This document shows, in pieces, positions 8,629-19,232 of a stretch of 64,000 nt of DNA. Within the stretch, counting starts at the first letter, position 1, and each line of letters begins with the position of its first letter. This stretch comes from Pictodentalium vernedei. Lineage: Eukaryota; Mollusca; Scaphopoda; Dentaliida; Dentaliidae. The DNA lies in the NCBI GenBank assembly GCA_031216915.1, contig CM062294.1, positions 390,157,217 through 390,221,216 on the forward strand. The letters are read 5' to 3'. The notes under the pieces were generated by a model. It searched no databases. It was given only the letters and a program-made list of their open reading frames with translations, and was not told the DNA's origin. Made by a program: the position numbers and the translations under genes.

Positions 8629-8823
8629 TATTTGGCGCCAATTTCGGGACGACTGCGTCACTGCGCATGCGCAGTAGAGTCGTACTATGGAGGTCCTTTA
8701 GGACATGATTTCTTTTTGTTTTGGATGCAAATTTTGGGGATTGGGGGGCAAAATTTGTGTTTGGCCCTGGTTTTTGTGGAGTTAGCACCAGCTAAGTCTG
8801 GGTCATTGGTACAGTATAAAAAT
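8629..8823. promoter_or_regulatory. Copy A right ITR, presumed promoter of the element
   Basis: Inverted copy of 1739-1923 plus a 10-12 bp end of its own (acagtataaaaat). It lies upstream of gag on the minus strand, so transcription should start in or near it. It contains TTGGCGCCAA (8632-8641), which resembles an E2F site, and TGCGCATGCGCA (8662-8673), an exact NRF-1-type consensus. Promoter function is inferred and no transcript was examined. Between gag and this ITR (7734-8628) the sequence is non-coding leader. Confidence 0.55.
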
Positions 8824-9140
8824 ATATGTTTCTGAAAGAGCTTATACTGAACACCCGTATAAAATTTCATCAAAATCCAAGCACTAATCTTCAAGTTATG
8901 ACCTGATCAGACATCAGACAGATATATGGATGCATGCACAGATGCACTCACATCCGCACGCAAGGATGCACAGACAGATGCAATCCAGTATAACCCACTT
9001 TTTTTTTAAAAAGTGAGGGTATGATTATTTTCCAAATATAAATTGGTACAATTTTCAGAGAAATGGGTTGGATAGGGATTAAAATAGATGTTTGTTAAGT
9101 AAATTGATGGATGCAGTATAAATATTTTTGTATTACATAC
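8824..9140. other. Intron with degenerate 'acagatgca' short repeats
   Basis: 8910-8985 contains several diverged 'acagatgca/ggatgca' units (simple repeat). Nothing else is recognised before the exon at 9141. Confidence 0.5.
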
Positions 9141-9228
9141 GTGGTGGTGGAAAAACTACTGGAAGTCCTTTAGAAATGTTATCCAATGATGCTTGTCTCT
9201 GTAACCATTGCTGACAGGACTGATCATC
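9141..9228 (-). CDS. TADA2A: TADA2A exon, 88 bp
   Basis: Acceptor ...atatatttcag before 9228 and donor GTATGT at 9135-9140. Phase is 0: 29 codons plus 1 nt. It encodes DDQSCQQWLQRQASLDNI and a Pro-rich end (FPPP). The C-Q-Q-W-L-x-R-Q-A motif is diagnostic of ADA2a. The last C joins CA of the next exon to give Pro. It lies between F2 (upstream intron) and copy A (downstream intron). Confidence 0.92.
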
Positions 9229-9520
9229 CTGAAATATATTTACCAGTGTTTCATTTTGTGAACACATGAAAAAAAAAAAATAGTGTAGCTAAATTTATCA
9301 AGAAACACTGTTACAAGAGCCAAAATTGTCACCATTTGTACTCAATACTAATTGAGTATTTTTTTGACAGATTACTAGATTTTTTATTGAACTTACAGGA
9401 GTTCACTCTATCACCTGTATGCAATTAACAGGTCAAATTTGTACTAAAGGTATGGTAAATGGTTTGGTGTTAGTATATACAATTAACAGGGTTATTCAAT
9501 TAAAAGATATAATGTTAAGT
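9229..9520. other. Intron, nothing recognised
   Basis: AT-rich TADA2A intron with no repeat or coding signal that I can support. Confidence 0.5.
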
Positions 9521-9526
9521 GGGCTC

Positions 9527-9640
9527 TACTGTACCCAGTCTTGTCAACCGTCAGTACTCGGCCGTTTTAACGGTACTGGTACCAGAAGGCAAGTACCAAT
9601 AGTACTTGGTACCATATCGGTACCCCCTAATTATGGTTAG
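9527..9640. repeat. GGTACC-rich segment, left copy
   Basis: GTAC occurs many times in about 110 bp (gtactcgg, cggtactggtaccag, gtaccaatagtacttggtaccatatcggtacc). A similar cluster is at about 10568-10682. The two flank the foldback at 10199-10551 and could be remnants of one element, but I cannot align them as clean inverted repeats. Confidence 0.45.
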
Positions 9641-10132
9641 ATTCGCTACACAGCTCATAAAATGTATCAATATTCCACGATACCCTTGCCCTTGCGGTAA
9701 CCCTGGAACTCTTATACAGAGATTTGCTGACAATACAGGCAACCAGCCGTGAAGCGAAGCACGCAGTCTCTGCATGTTCTTTGTTTTATAGGAAGAAAAA
9801 CACTCTAATGAGTGATGAGTTATTAGATGCCCTCACGTTCATCCGAGCCCACTATCTAGTGGAGACGACAAGCAAATGAATTAACATAACACAACATGAA
9901 TTTTGAATTACAGTTAAAAGATCGATGAACCATTGAGTCATTGACCTATAGATTCTGTTGGTGAATTTCTTTATTTTTCTTCAAATAATGGAAGCCCGAG
10001 GAGCGCTACCATTGCACTATCCTCTTTGATGTTTTTGTTTGTTTTAGAAATCCTGATCAATTAAATTAATCTGAATTTATCGACTTTATTCCTACATGAC
10101 AAATGTTCTTACTGTAGTACAATCAAGTCATT

Positions 10133-10187
10133 ACAGGGTCTCACTTTAAACTATCATTCGGAATGATAGTAAAGTGAACCCCTGTAA
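10133..10187. repeat. Hairpin
   Basis: ttacagggtctcacttta near 10133 pairs with taaagtgaacccctgta near 10171, with an inner atcattc/gaatgat pair. It is a short nearly perfect foldback of unknown origin. Confidence 0.7.
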
Positions 10188-10198
10188 GAGCTTGAAAG

Positions 10199-10551
10199 TA
10201 AGCGACTGGATAAATTGAATAGATGCAATACCAAAGATCGTTGTTGGTGTTAATTGTTAATTGTTAAAAATATTTGCCCTGATATGTGGAGCAATGAAAC
10301 TGGAGAGGAATGATTCAGGGCAAATATTTCACTCCTCTCCAGTTTCATTTCTCCGCATATTTGGACAAATATTTTTCTGGATATGGATTCATTCGTAATT
10401 CATATATTTGATAACGTTTCAATGACGGAAACACTCTAATCACGTTGAAAATAAATCACCAGTTCATGTCGGAACAGGACAGTAAACAATTAACACCGAC
10501 AATGATCTTTGGTACATTATTGCATCTATTCAGTTTATCCAGTCACTTACT
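10199..10551. repeat. Foldback (MITE-like) with nested inverted repeats
   Basis: Outer arms 10200-10259 (agcgactggataaattgaat...) and 10485-10549 (...ctattcagtttatccagtcact) are inverted copies. Inner arms 10270-10312 (aaatatttgccctgatatgtgg...) and 10331-10375 form a second, tighter pair with similar 'gaaactggagagga' ends. No open frame and no clear target duplication, so a non-autonomous foldback element is likely. Confidence 0.65.
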
Positions 10552-10567
10552 ATTGTTTCACTGATTG

Positions 10568-10682
10568 TTACCGGTACTGTGTACCGTGTTGCAATCCTCA
10601 GTACAGTACCGGTACCGAGTTTAGTGGTACCGACAATACTTTGACATGTCTGACTGTACCACGCTGTGGTTTGCCGTACCCA
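10568..10682. repeat. GGTACC-rich segment, right copy
   Basis: Contains accggtactgtgtaccg, cagtaccggtaccgag, gtggtaccgac and gccgtaccc. It is probably related to the cluster at 9527-9640. Confidence 0.45.
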
Positions 10683-10956
10683 AATACAGATAAATGAAGA
10701 TAAAATCATCTCTGACATGTTTACTTCAAGGCCATCTTATTTATAATCCCACATCTTCAGAAAGTGCAACAACAGAAAATTAACAGTAAAGTAACCCAAT
10801 CAGGCCTTGAAATAACCCATGAATGATTAGGCTATTTGAGGGATACTTCAATTGTGAAAAATGCAAACAAGCTACAGGTTACGACAAAATAATACAACAT
10901 AAATTAAAATTCCTAATCCATGATATATTGAATATCGAATCTGGACAATTATCAAA

Positions 10957-11040
10957 TGGACCCTTCCACTACATATTCTCAACACAATACCAAGAGATGA
11001 GAATGAACAATGAAGACATGTCTGAGTTAATTGACGGAAA
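10957..11040. repeat. Left-flank copy of a dispersed repeat beside F2
   Basis: ccttccactacatattctca, acacaataccaagagatga and gagttaattgacgga resemble the right flank of F2 at about 17618-17700 (cctttcactaccaactctca, acacaataacaagagatga, gagttaagtgacagga). The match is imperfect and in the same orientation. Confidence 0.55.
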
Positions 11041-11082
11041 TCTAAATTTTATAGTAAATTTCCTTTCTTATTATACCTACCA

Positions 11083-11316
11083 CAATTGTTTACTTCAGGC
11101 TACAGTGGAAGTCCCTAACTCGGATAAAATACTCTCTATTTTTGTCTTTCCCAAGCAAGTTGGGAAAGAAAAGTGGTGCAAAAGCACCAATAAAAAATAA
11201 GCCAAAACTGGGTCGAGTGCAACCAGCACAGACCCAGTACGGGACGCTCTCTCCCAAGTACAACTCCACGACTTCCGTTGCCAGTGCGCATATACCGTCT
11301 CTAAAGACTCATTCTT
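11083..11316. repeat. F2 left ITR
   Basis: Inverted copy of about 17322-17567. It starts caattgtttacttcaggc and includes 'ttgggaaagaaaagtggtgc' and 'ggtcgagtgcaacc' blocks seen in reverse at the right end. The outer 45 bp (11038-11082) are not shared with the right end. Confidence 0.88.
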
Positions 11317-11399
11317 TTTGAATCCGTAAACGTTACGAGTTATGTGATGAGCGGGGAGGAAAGATTCTTTACCCGTAAAGAAGACGGGAGGGCCTCCAT

Positions 11400-11490
11400 G
11401 TAAACAATTGTGGTAGGTATAATAAGAAAGGAAATTTACTATAAAATTTAGATTTCTTATCAACCTACTCACAATTGTTTACTTCAGGCT
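11400..11490. repeat. F2 internal complementary region
   Basis: gtaaacaattgtggtaggta...atttagat is the reverse complement of the left end (11038-11095). It runs straight into ttcttatcaacctactcaca...cttcaggct, the reverse complement of the right end (17548-17583). The junction contains one ttt, matching the single aaa core. Confidence 0.92.
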
Positions 11491-11705
11491 GAATAGACAA
11501 AAGGCTGGAGGGAATCGCATAACCAACCCCCACATAACCCCAGTGCACTGGAACCGTGAAGTAGAAGGAAAAGGTCCCAAGGCTTATCAACCATAATGTT
11601 GCAATCATTGGTAAAGGACAATGAAAAGAGACATATGAGCCTGTGTGACACACAGACAGAAAAAGGGCAGGAACAGCACAAGGCTGAAACTGACCTTCAA
11701 GAAGC

Positions 11706-14609
11706 CTAATGGCTATGGCAGACAACAGCCTGAGCAGAAGAAAGAGGACCCAGGGCAAAAAGGTCCTCCGATTGCTCCTGCAACTGGCGCAAATAAAAGG
11801 TGGAGAAAGTAGAAGCATTTCTCCAGTAGGCTGCCTGCATAACATCCGACAACTTGACGGAGTCAGAATAAGCCCAAGAGGTAGACAGTGCCTGCACCTC
11901 GTGGGCAGAAATACGATTGGTAATACAATCGCCAGCTGCTAAACGACTATAAGCCATACGAATAGCAAGACAAATCCATTGAGAAATAGATTGAGGAGAG
12001 ATCTTCTGTCGACCCGGAATGAGAGACAGAAAAAAACGTTTCCTGCCTTTCCGTATGAAGCGTGTCCGATCAAGATAAATGCGAATAGCACGGACCGGAC
12101 AGAGCAAAGGGCGAGTACCCTCAACAGAAGGAAGAGCCCTGATACAGATAGGAGGAGGAGTAGTATCTGGTAACTGATTCTTAGCCAAAAAGGAGCAATC
12201 AGTGGTAAAAGTAACACTGTTGGGAGAGCTCCTAAAAAAGGCCGGGTCAACCGAGAGGGCGTGAAGCTCACTAACCCGCCTGGCCGAAGCAAATGCCATC
12301 AGAAAAGCCGTCTTATATGTGAGAAAATGCATATCCACCTGGGATAAAGGTTCGAACGGCGCCCCCCCCCCTCCCCCCCAAGCAAAGCAGCACCCACGAA
12401 AGATTCCATCGTGGAGTAAGCTGCAAAGTCCGGCACTCAAAGAAAAGTGCCGAACAAGCTTGGAGAGGTAAGGATTAGTGCCGATATGACGCTTCCCCAC
12501 ATAAGAAAAAGTCTCTGAAAGCATAGACCTGTAACCCTTGATGGTAACAGGCTGGAGACCCCGAGAATCAAACAGATATACCAGAAACTCCGCAATCTGT
12601 GAAATCGAAGGATTGGCATAATCAACAGAGTGATCAGCACACCATCGACAGAAGACCTTCCATTTAGCTGCATAAGCTAAACCAGTGGAGTGCCTCCTTG
12701 AAGAAGAAATGCACTCCACTGCTTGTCGCGAAAAACCTCTACGGAGGAGACAGGACCTGACAAAAGATATGCGTGAAAGCACAACGAAGTCGGGTCGACG
12801 TGAAACCTCCTCGGGCGACCTTGACAAAGAAGCTCGCGATGTAGCGGGAGACGTGCCGGAACCGCCGCCATCAGCGAGCGGAGCTGATTGATCCACACCC
12901 GCTGAGGCGACAGGGGAGCGATCAAAATGATTCGACAACGGCAGGTTCGAATTTTGGCGAGAACCTGAGGAAGAATCGGAACCGGCGGGAAGGCGTAGCC
13001 AACTAGACCGTTCCAATCGAGTGACAGAGCGTCCACGGCAAAAGCCAGAGGATCTGGACACGGGGACATGAAAGTGTCCACCTGATGGTTCCAACGAGTC
13101 GCAAAGAGGTCGATGTGGGGACGTCCCCAGAGATCGCAAAGTGACTGGAACACTGCCCTGTGAAGCATCCACTCGGTGGAAATAACCCTGCCCTGTCAGG
13201 ACAGGGAGTCGGCTAGGACGTTCAGACGACCGGGAATGTGACGAACAACCACTCCGGTGTGAACATCCTGAGCGAGCAGTAGAAGATCCCGAGCTAACTC
13301 GTACATCGGAACCGAGTGCGTGCCGCCCTGGTTCCGAATGTAAGCAACCACTGTTGAATTGTCGGATAGTAGAAGGACCTGGCGATTCGACAGGTGAGGG
13401 ATCCACTGCCTGAAACTCAGAAGAAGAGCAAGAAGCTCCTTCTGGTTGATGTGTAGAGCTGCTTGATCCTGGTCCCACATCCCGTGTAGGGAAAGACCGA
13501 GAGGATCCAACGTCGCACCCCATCCGAGATCGCTGGCATCTGCCGTCAGAACGCGATCGGACATGGGTAAGTCCAGTGGAACACCCTGCGTAATCCACTG
13601 AACATCTGTCCAGGGAAGAAGGTGAGGACACAGAGAGTCCGGAAACGGAAGCACCTGATCCAGAGAATCTACATTCGGCCTCCAACGACTGAGCAGAAAG
13701 TGTTGGAGAGGTCTGAAATGCAGCCGACCTAGAGGAATGAGATCCGTCACCGAACCGCAGAGACCGATCAGCCGGAGAAAACTCCGAGCGGTCGCGGACC
13801 TGGACTGGGACAGAGTCAGAGCAAAAGCTGAGAGAATCACAGCCTTGGCCTGGGGAACCGCCACCAAATTGAATTTGGTTTGGAAAGACATCCCCAGATG
13901 ACAAAACGACTGAGAAGGGACCAGGTCCGACTTCTCCTCGTTGACTCTGAATCCTAGCGACGTGAGCAAGCTCAACAGAGTGGCGACATCCGATTCCAGT
14001 AAGACAGCATTGGAATGCCTCTGGAGGATATCGTCCAGATATGCCGAAGTAGTCACCCTGGACTGTGTGCGATGGAATGCTATCACATGCGACATCAGTC
14101 TGGAGAACGCCCAAGGAGCCAGGTTGAGGCCGAAAGGCATGGCCTTGAACTGGTAAACTCGCCCCAGAAAAGCGAACCTGAGATACTTCCGTGACGCCCG
14201 ATGCATCGGAACGTGGAAGTAAGCGTCTCGCAGGTCGATGCTGGCTGCGAAATCTCCCTGGTGAATTGATTGGCGGACCGACCTGAAAGTCTCCATGCTG
14301 AACTTGGGAGCAATGATAGACTGGTTCAGGATACTCAGATCGATAACCGGTCGGAGTCGGCCGTCCTTCTTCGGCACCAAGAACAGGCGGGAATAGAAAC
14401 CCACTGACTGAACGTTCTTGACGACCTCGATCGCCCCCTTTGCCAGGAGATTGACAATCTCCGTGGACGAAAGTTCCCGACGTAAAACGTCTGAAGGAAC
14501 TGTGGTTGGAAGAGGCACCCTTGACAGAGTGGGGTGCCGTCGGAAGGATATGCGCACCCCGGACCGAACAACATCTAACACCCACGGATCGGATGTGATG
14601 GTGGCCCAA
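11706..14609 (-). pseudogene. F2 tyrosine recombinase ORF, catalytically damaged
   Basis: 967-codon open frame; the recombinase is the last 320 or so residues. It keeps Arg I (SARRVSELHAL), the core-binding part (TIKGYRSMLSETF) and the Tyr box (FSTFYLRQL). The second catalytic Arg is replaced: HEVQ instead of HEVR (Gln codon at 11892-11894, CAG where CGG is expected). Between about 12365 and 12440 the frame is wrong: the other frame reads RTLQLTPRWNLSWVLL, which matches copy A, so two frameshifts cancel each other, one of them at the C-run at 12361-12378. The long N-terminal part overlaps the polymerase as in copy A. Confidence 0.85.
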
Positions 14610-14707
14610 TGGTCTGCGAACTCTGCTATCCTTCCTCCAACCTGGGACGAGTCGAGGTGAGGACCTTCATTTCGAGCCCCGGCGAGGCCCGCGAGAGGAG
14701 AAACCAC
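12677..14707 (-). pseudogene. F2 polymerase (RT, RNase H, Dam-like domain) with an in-frame TGA
   Basis: Reverse transcriptase and RNase H occupy 13199-14707: FLVPKKDGRLRPVIDLSILN, FGLNLAPWAF, AYLDDILQR, LTADASDLGWGA, INQKELL, LSDNSTVVAYIRNQGGTHS. A TGA at 13196-13198 follows LADSLS, where copy A has CGA (Arg). The frame then continues to the Dam-like domain (HIDLFATRWN, DALSLDW, GYAFPPVPI, ILIAPLSPQ) and stops at 12677. Copy C has a TGA at the same codon. Simple CpG decay is the plain reading; readthrough is the alternative. Confidence 0.88.
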
Positions 14708-16872
14708 CTCCTCTGCTAAATGAAGAATCCTGAGACTTCCCTCGATTCTGCCGACCCCTACCTTTACCCCGTGAGTAAGAAGTAGAGGCGGCGGAAGAAG
14801 GACCAGCCTTTTGCTTCACAGAGGAAGCAGAAGGGTACTTGTTAGGCTTGGAACGGCCCTTGCCTCCCCGAGAAGGCTGATCAAGCTGACGAAACAGCAG
14901 CTGATCTTTGGAATGACGTAGGACGTCATCCCGGACCGTCGACACGGAACCATGGAAAAGTTGCGGACCTGCCAAAGAAGCAGATCGAAGAGCAGCACGC
15001 TGCTCCTCGGGAAGGGATCGTCCTGTGTCCAGCACAGCGTCCCTTCAAACTAATTCCAAATTAGCTGTGTTACAGGCATGCGTGTGAGTAAGGTGCATAA
15101 GTGCCTTGGACAGCACATGCAAAGGAGCCTGTACCTCATCAAACTTATCTGGAGGCAGATAAGCAGCCAAAGCTGAGACGACGTGATCTGAGAGAGAAAG
15201 CATGCCAAGCATCTCTCTAGATAAGCCCAACGTGGACTCCAGAGTCGTCATTGGAATGACGGCAGACTTGGGCTTGGAAAGCCCGAGGGAAGTGGAGTCC
15301 AGATCCAGAACCGTCAAAGTCTGGCAGACCGACGGATTGGCGGAATCGTAGGAACGATAACGCACAGGAGGCAAAAAGGTGTCAACCCTGGTGAAGAACG
15401 AAGTCTTCAAAGCCTTGGAATTCAGCTTGGAATCCAATGCTGAAAAAGCTTCAACCACCTGTACCGACTGGCACGGTCGAAGGCGCCCAGAAGCAGGTTG
15501 CTCCATAGGCTGTTGGCGTGCGACCGATGATCGCGGCCATGCTGACACTGTTGGCTGGTTAGCAGGTTTGAGATCAGGCAGAAACCCAAACACAAAGTCA
15601 AGAGCTGCCCCCAAGTCCGAAGACTGCTGGCCCTCGACCTCAAGCATGTCGGACTCCTCCCCAGAGTCGGAAGACACATAGCCCATCGTGGGCAAACCAG
15701 CCGATGCCTCCCATGGTGTCGGAACACCAGAGGAATCAGAAACTGGCCTGTTTCCAATCCCGGGAGGCGGCGCCATAGGAGGCGCCTGGAAACCACTCAT
15801 AGCCTCGCTGGAAGCAACAGGAAGGCTCTTAGAAAGAACCTGAGTGAGTAAGGAGAGGGCCTCCCTAAGCTCACTGCCCGTACCGACCGATTCGACAGGG
15901 GAGCGAACCGGCAAAGTGGCTTCACCTCTGACCCTCTTAACCAGCGAAGGGTCACGATCCTCCAAAACACCCGACGCGGGACGACAGGCGGCAGCCGAAA
16001 CATCTGAAGGCAGACGTGTATAGGGGTACGATGCACCCCGAGGATCAATATGACGAGAACTCATGAGAGTCACCACGGACCTCTGCGGGGCAGAAGGTCC
16101 AGGCTGCACAAAAGGGGTTGGTCCCCCAAAACTGATCATGTGGCCAGAATGAGTAGACGGAAACGCCACGGAGTTCATAGTGTTGCCACTACGAACATCC
16201 GAATCCAAAGACACAACTGTGGTGCTCGACGGCGAAGAGACCACAGAGATGGGTTCGGCCGGCAGCCCCTTCCGACTTCGCCGAGTTGAAGTCAGGGAAG
16301 GCTGAGGCCGATATCCCATGTCTACAGTTATCGGACATTCCTGCAGTCCTCTGCAGCAAAAAGCCGAGGCCGGCTGAAACAGACGACGAAGCAGATGGAC
16401 CAGCAGTAGTAGTAGATACGTCGAGAGTCGTTGAGGCTGGTGAAATAGTGGAGAGAGCACACCGGCTCGGCTCCGAAGGAGGAGTCACAACCCTAGTGAC
16501 AGCCTCAGATGTCGACTGGAGGGGGACCGTAGTCCCGGAACCAGCCACCTCTTCACCAGAACACTCAACGGCTCCCGCAGTATCCACCACAGGAAAAGAC
16601 TGCACATCCCCCACGGAGGAGGAATAACTCTCACCAGACAAAGTCGGCTCGGGAGGCCCCGAACGACCACGTTCTCCTTTCCTGCAGGAGCGGGAGGCAC
16701 GGCCACGAGAACGAACGACACGGTTTACTGACGCCCAGAAGGTGGATGACCATGCTCCACAGACACCACATGGCCGCTCGGCCGAACACCCATTACATGA
16801 GGAACAAGACGAATGTACATCGTCCACATGCTTTGGCAGCAGACATTGCCCACAAGGAATTGTCCTGGGCAT
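14667..16872 (-). pseudogene. F2 Gag-like gene, frameshifted and interrupted
   Basis: Starts at MPRTIPCGQC (ATG at 16870-16872). The N-terminal cysteine pattern (CGQC...CSSCNGC...CGVC) mirrors copy A Gag. A frameshift between about 16200 and 16460 moves the reading to another frame. That frame ends at TGA 15045-15047 in NLELV*RDA, where family 1 has NLELVRRDA. It continues open to 14667 with a basic, RG/SR-rich tail (GKGRGRQNRGK..GGGFSSRGPRRGSK). Confidence 0.82.
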
Positions 16873-17321
16873 GATAGAGGTGAGAGGAGCAGAGAAGGTG
16901 AAATCAGAAAACAGAACACCCCCAAAGAAGAGAGAAAGGTGACAGAAACAAAGACCCCAGACGGTCGACCGGGAACCACACAACAGGAAGACTACTCTCA
17001 AAAGAAAGAAGAAACACTGTAGGAGTGGTACCCCGCTGACACCTAACTCTAACACAATTAGAAAATTTTGCAAAAAAAGCATTAACAATAATTGTGAAAT
17101 AATCTAAGTCCGAACCGCGTGGCACACGAAATTCGCGCGCGACTCGAGAGAGAACAAATAAATATACATTATGGACATATAATAGAAAAGAGAATATAAA
17201 AAAACACTGTTCCTGAGAATACAAAGGATACACTCTGGTACAATGAATCAGGAATCATCAAACATCGAGCTGGTGGAACACTGATAAGCGTGAAAAAACA
17301 TCTCGACACGAAGCGGATTAT

Positions 17322-17583
17322 AAAAAGAATGAGTCTTTAGAGACGGTATATGTGCACTGGCAACGGAAGTCGTGGAGTTGTACTTGGGAGAGAGCGTCCC
17401 GTACTGGGTCTGCGCCGGTTGCACTCGACCCAGTTTTGGCTTATTTTTTATTGGTGCTTTTGCACCACTTTTCTTTCCCAACTTGCTTGGGAAAGACAAA
17501 AATAGAGAGTATTTTATCCGAGTTAGGGACTTCCACTGTAGTGCAAGCCTGAAGTAAACAATTGTGAGTAGGTTGATAAGAAA
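17322..17583. promoter_or_regulatory. F2 right ITR and end, presumed promoter
   Basis: Inverted copy of the left ITR, followed by an end of its own (gagtaggttgataagaaa). It lies upstream of gag on the minus strand. It contains a partial gcgca motif but not the full NRF-1-type palindrome of family 1. The interval 16873-17321 is leader sequence with no recognised gene. Confidence 0.5.
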
Positions 17584-18571
17584 CCAAAATCAAGATGGCC
17601 CACATGGCTTTTAAAAGGAACCTTTCACTACCAACTCTCAACACAATAACAAGAGATGAAAAGGATTGGTGAAGGCATTCTTGAGTTAAGTGACAGGAAG
17701 CAAAAGTTTATAGATGGACACTCAACAATGGACAAAGGATGGACATGGTGTCAACATAATTCCCCTCTCATTGGAGATATGCGGCATAATACAAATTCAA
17801 TTTCCTGCTGCCATTCAATAAAAATTATTCTCATGGATCAAAATAAACATTGAATCTTTTGTATGCAAAAGCAAACTAAAGTTATTGCATAGAAACCAAA
17901 ATTCTATTTATAACAATGGCCTTGACATTTCACCTACTGACTGTATGGCAAAATCCCAATCACTGACACCTGAGTGGGAATCTGCATGAAGTAAAAGTTT
18001 TGTATCCAAGGGGAAAATGAAGTTATTGCACAGAAACCAAAAATTTATTTATAGTAACATGCAGATTGACCTGGAGATACTAAAAGCAATTCTAACCACT
18101 TTTCCATTATAAGCAACCTATGTACGAAGTATAAGCTGATCAAGGGTGAAGTTCAAAATGAGTGGGGCAGAATGGACAGATGTACAAACTGAATACAATA
18201 AAACCTGTTTTGAGAGACCACCTCTCTTGGGAGACCACTGTGACATTGTCCCATTTGGTTGTTTTACTCTGTAATGGACCTCTTATGAGAGACCACTTTT
18301 GCCTGGTGTACTATACCTCTACTCACCCTTTATAAAGGTGTGTGGAGGGATATAGTGCTGGATCGATTGATGAACAGTGATTTCTATAACCCTCCACCCA
18401 CCTTCATCCCCCTTGTAAAAGGCGGGTATAATGAATTAATTCTAATAAAAAGAATGGCAGAGGGGTATAATAAATTTATTCTTCTCATTTCTTAGGCTTG
18501 TATGAGTTTAAGACACTAGACATAGTGTGTGTCAAAAAATCTGAAAGTTCTCTTTTAACTGCATTACCTAC
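17584..18571. other. Intron with dispersed repeats
   Basis: 17618-17700 repeats the left flank of F2. 18198-18320 has a 'gagagaccac' motif repeated about every 30-75 bp (ttgagagaccacctctcttgggagaccac...tgagagaccac), typical of invertebrate dispersed repeats. No gene is seen. Confidence 0.5.
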
Positions 18572-18732
18572 CTGTAAGCTGTTGAGTAATTCCTGTAACA
18601 TTGTTCTCCTGGATTGCTCCTCTTCTCGTCTTTGTTTTAAAACATAATACATTTTTATCTGCCTTAGTGATGTCATCCCATTTTGTCTACATTCCTGTAA
18701 CTTCTGTATGTCTCTTCTTAATTCTTGGGCAT
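18572..18732 (-). CDS. TADA2A: TADA2A exon, coiled-coil-like, 161 bp
   Basis: Acceptor ...ttatatag before 18732 and donor GTAGGT at 18566-18571. Phase is 2 nt followed by 53 codons, ending on a codon boundary. It encodes a charged, heptad-like segment including AQELRRDIQKLQECRQNG and REEEQSRRTMLQELLNSLQ, matching the ADA2a segment E-L-R-R-x-I-x-x-L-Q-E-x-R followed by R-E-E-E-x-x-x-R-T-M-L. In the family this region lies between the SANT and SWIRM domains. An open frame runs on past the donor into the intron, but the splice signal and the homology both end at 18572. Confidence 0.92.
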
Positions 18733-19232
18733 CTATATAACACAGAAATTAAGTCCAATGAAATATGTAATAGTCAATGTGACTCCTTTCTGTAATAGAT
18801 GAACATGGGAATGGAATGACAAACATCCTTTCCATATCCCTTCACTGTTTTTGCTGACAGGAGATAAAATTAAGTCATTTTAATCATGTTTACTCCATAC
18901 ATTATTCCTTACCCAAGTAAGGTGGTTGACAAATTGCAGATTTTGCAAATAGCATTGTGTTCAACATTCAGAATCAATGGTTGACTGTCTCAGTTTTGGA
19001 AACAACAATCAGGGCACTATTTAAAAGTTGCAGTCACTGCAATTTCCATTATACACATTGATATCCTGAATCATAACTAGGGCTGAAAATAAAGAGCTTA
19101 CATCATAACCAGTTAGCAGATTATGCTATATAACATTGTGGTAACCTCTAGGAAAAATGAGTAGTTATGCTTTTCTGCCTTCTTGGTTTTTATAACGCAA
19201 GCAATGCAGTTTACATCTTGACAAATTATCTA
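18733..19232. other. Intron, nothing recognised
   Basis: AT-rich. No coding, repeat or structural signal that I can support apart from the flank of the hairpin that follows. Confidence 0.45.

Larger units (their letters stand above)
1698..8823 (-). mobile_element. DIRS retrotransposon copy A (family 1), apparently intact
   Basis: Complete 7.1 kb DIRS element in a TADA2A intron, read on the minus strand. Order in transcript sense: right terminal repeat, gag, overlapping polymerase, overlapping tyrosine recombinase, poly-G/hairpin segment, ICR, left terminal repeat. It begins with gttaaaaaattt at 1698 and ends with tataaaaat at 8823. There is no target-site duplication, as expected for recombinase integration. 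All three reading frames are open and the visible catalytic residues are present, unlike every other copy here, so A is the best candidate for an autonomous or recently active master. DIRS elements are known to integrate from circular DNA using a tyrosine recombinase rather than a DDE integrase. Confidence 0.93.
11038..17583 (-). mobile_element. DIRS retrotransposon F2 (family 2), decayed
   Basis: 6.5 kb element in a TADA2A intron with the same gene order as copy A but different termini and clearly diverged proteins, so a second DIRS family. The trinucleotide aaa occurs at both ends (11038-11040 and 17581-17583) and once in the ICR junction, as expected if it is the recombination core. Damage: a frameshift and a TGA in gag, a TGA in the polymerase, and a catalytic Arg-to-Gln change plus a compensated frameshift pair in the recombinase. 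It cannot be autonomous as it stands. Confidence 0.92.

Noticed and set aside
9419-9640. Frames over the GTACC-rich segments (also 10509-10697)
   Set aside because: They follow the simple repeat composition on both strands, which is typical of chance openness.
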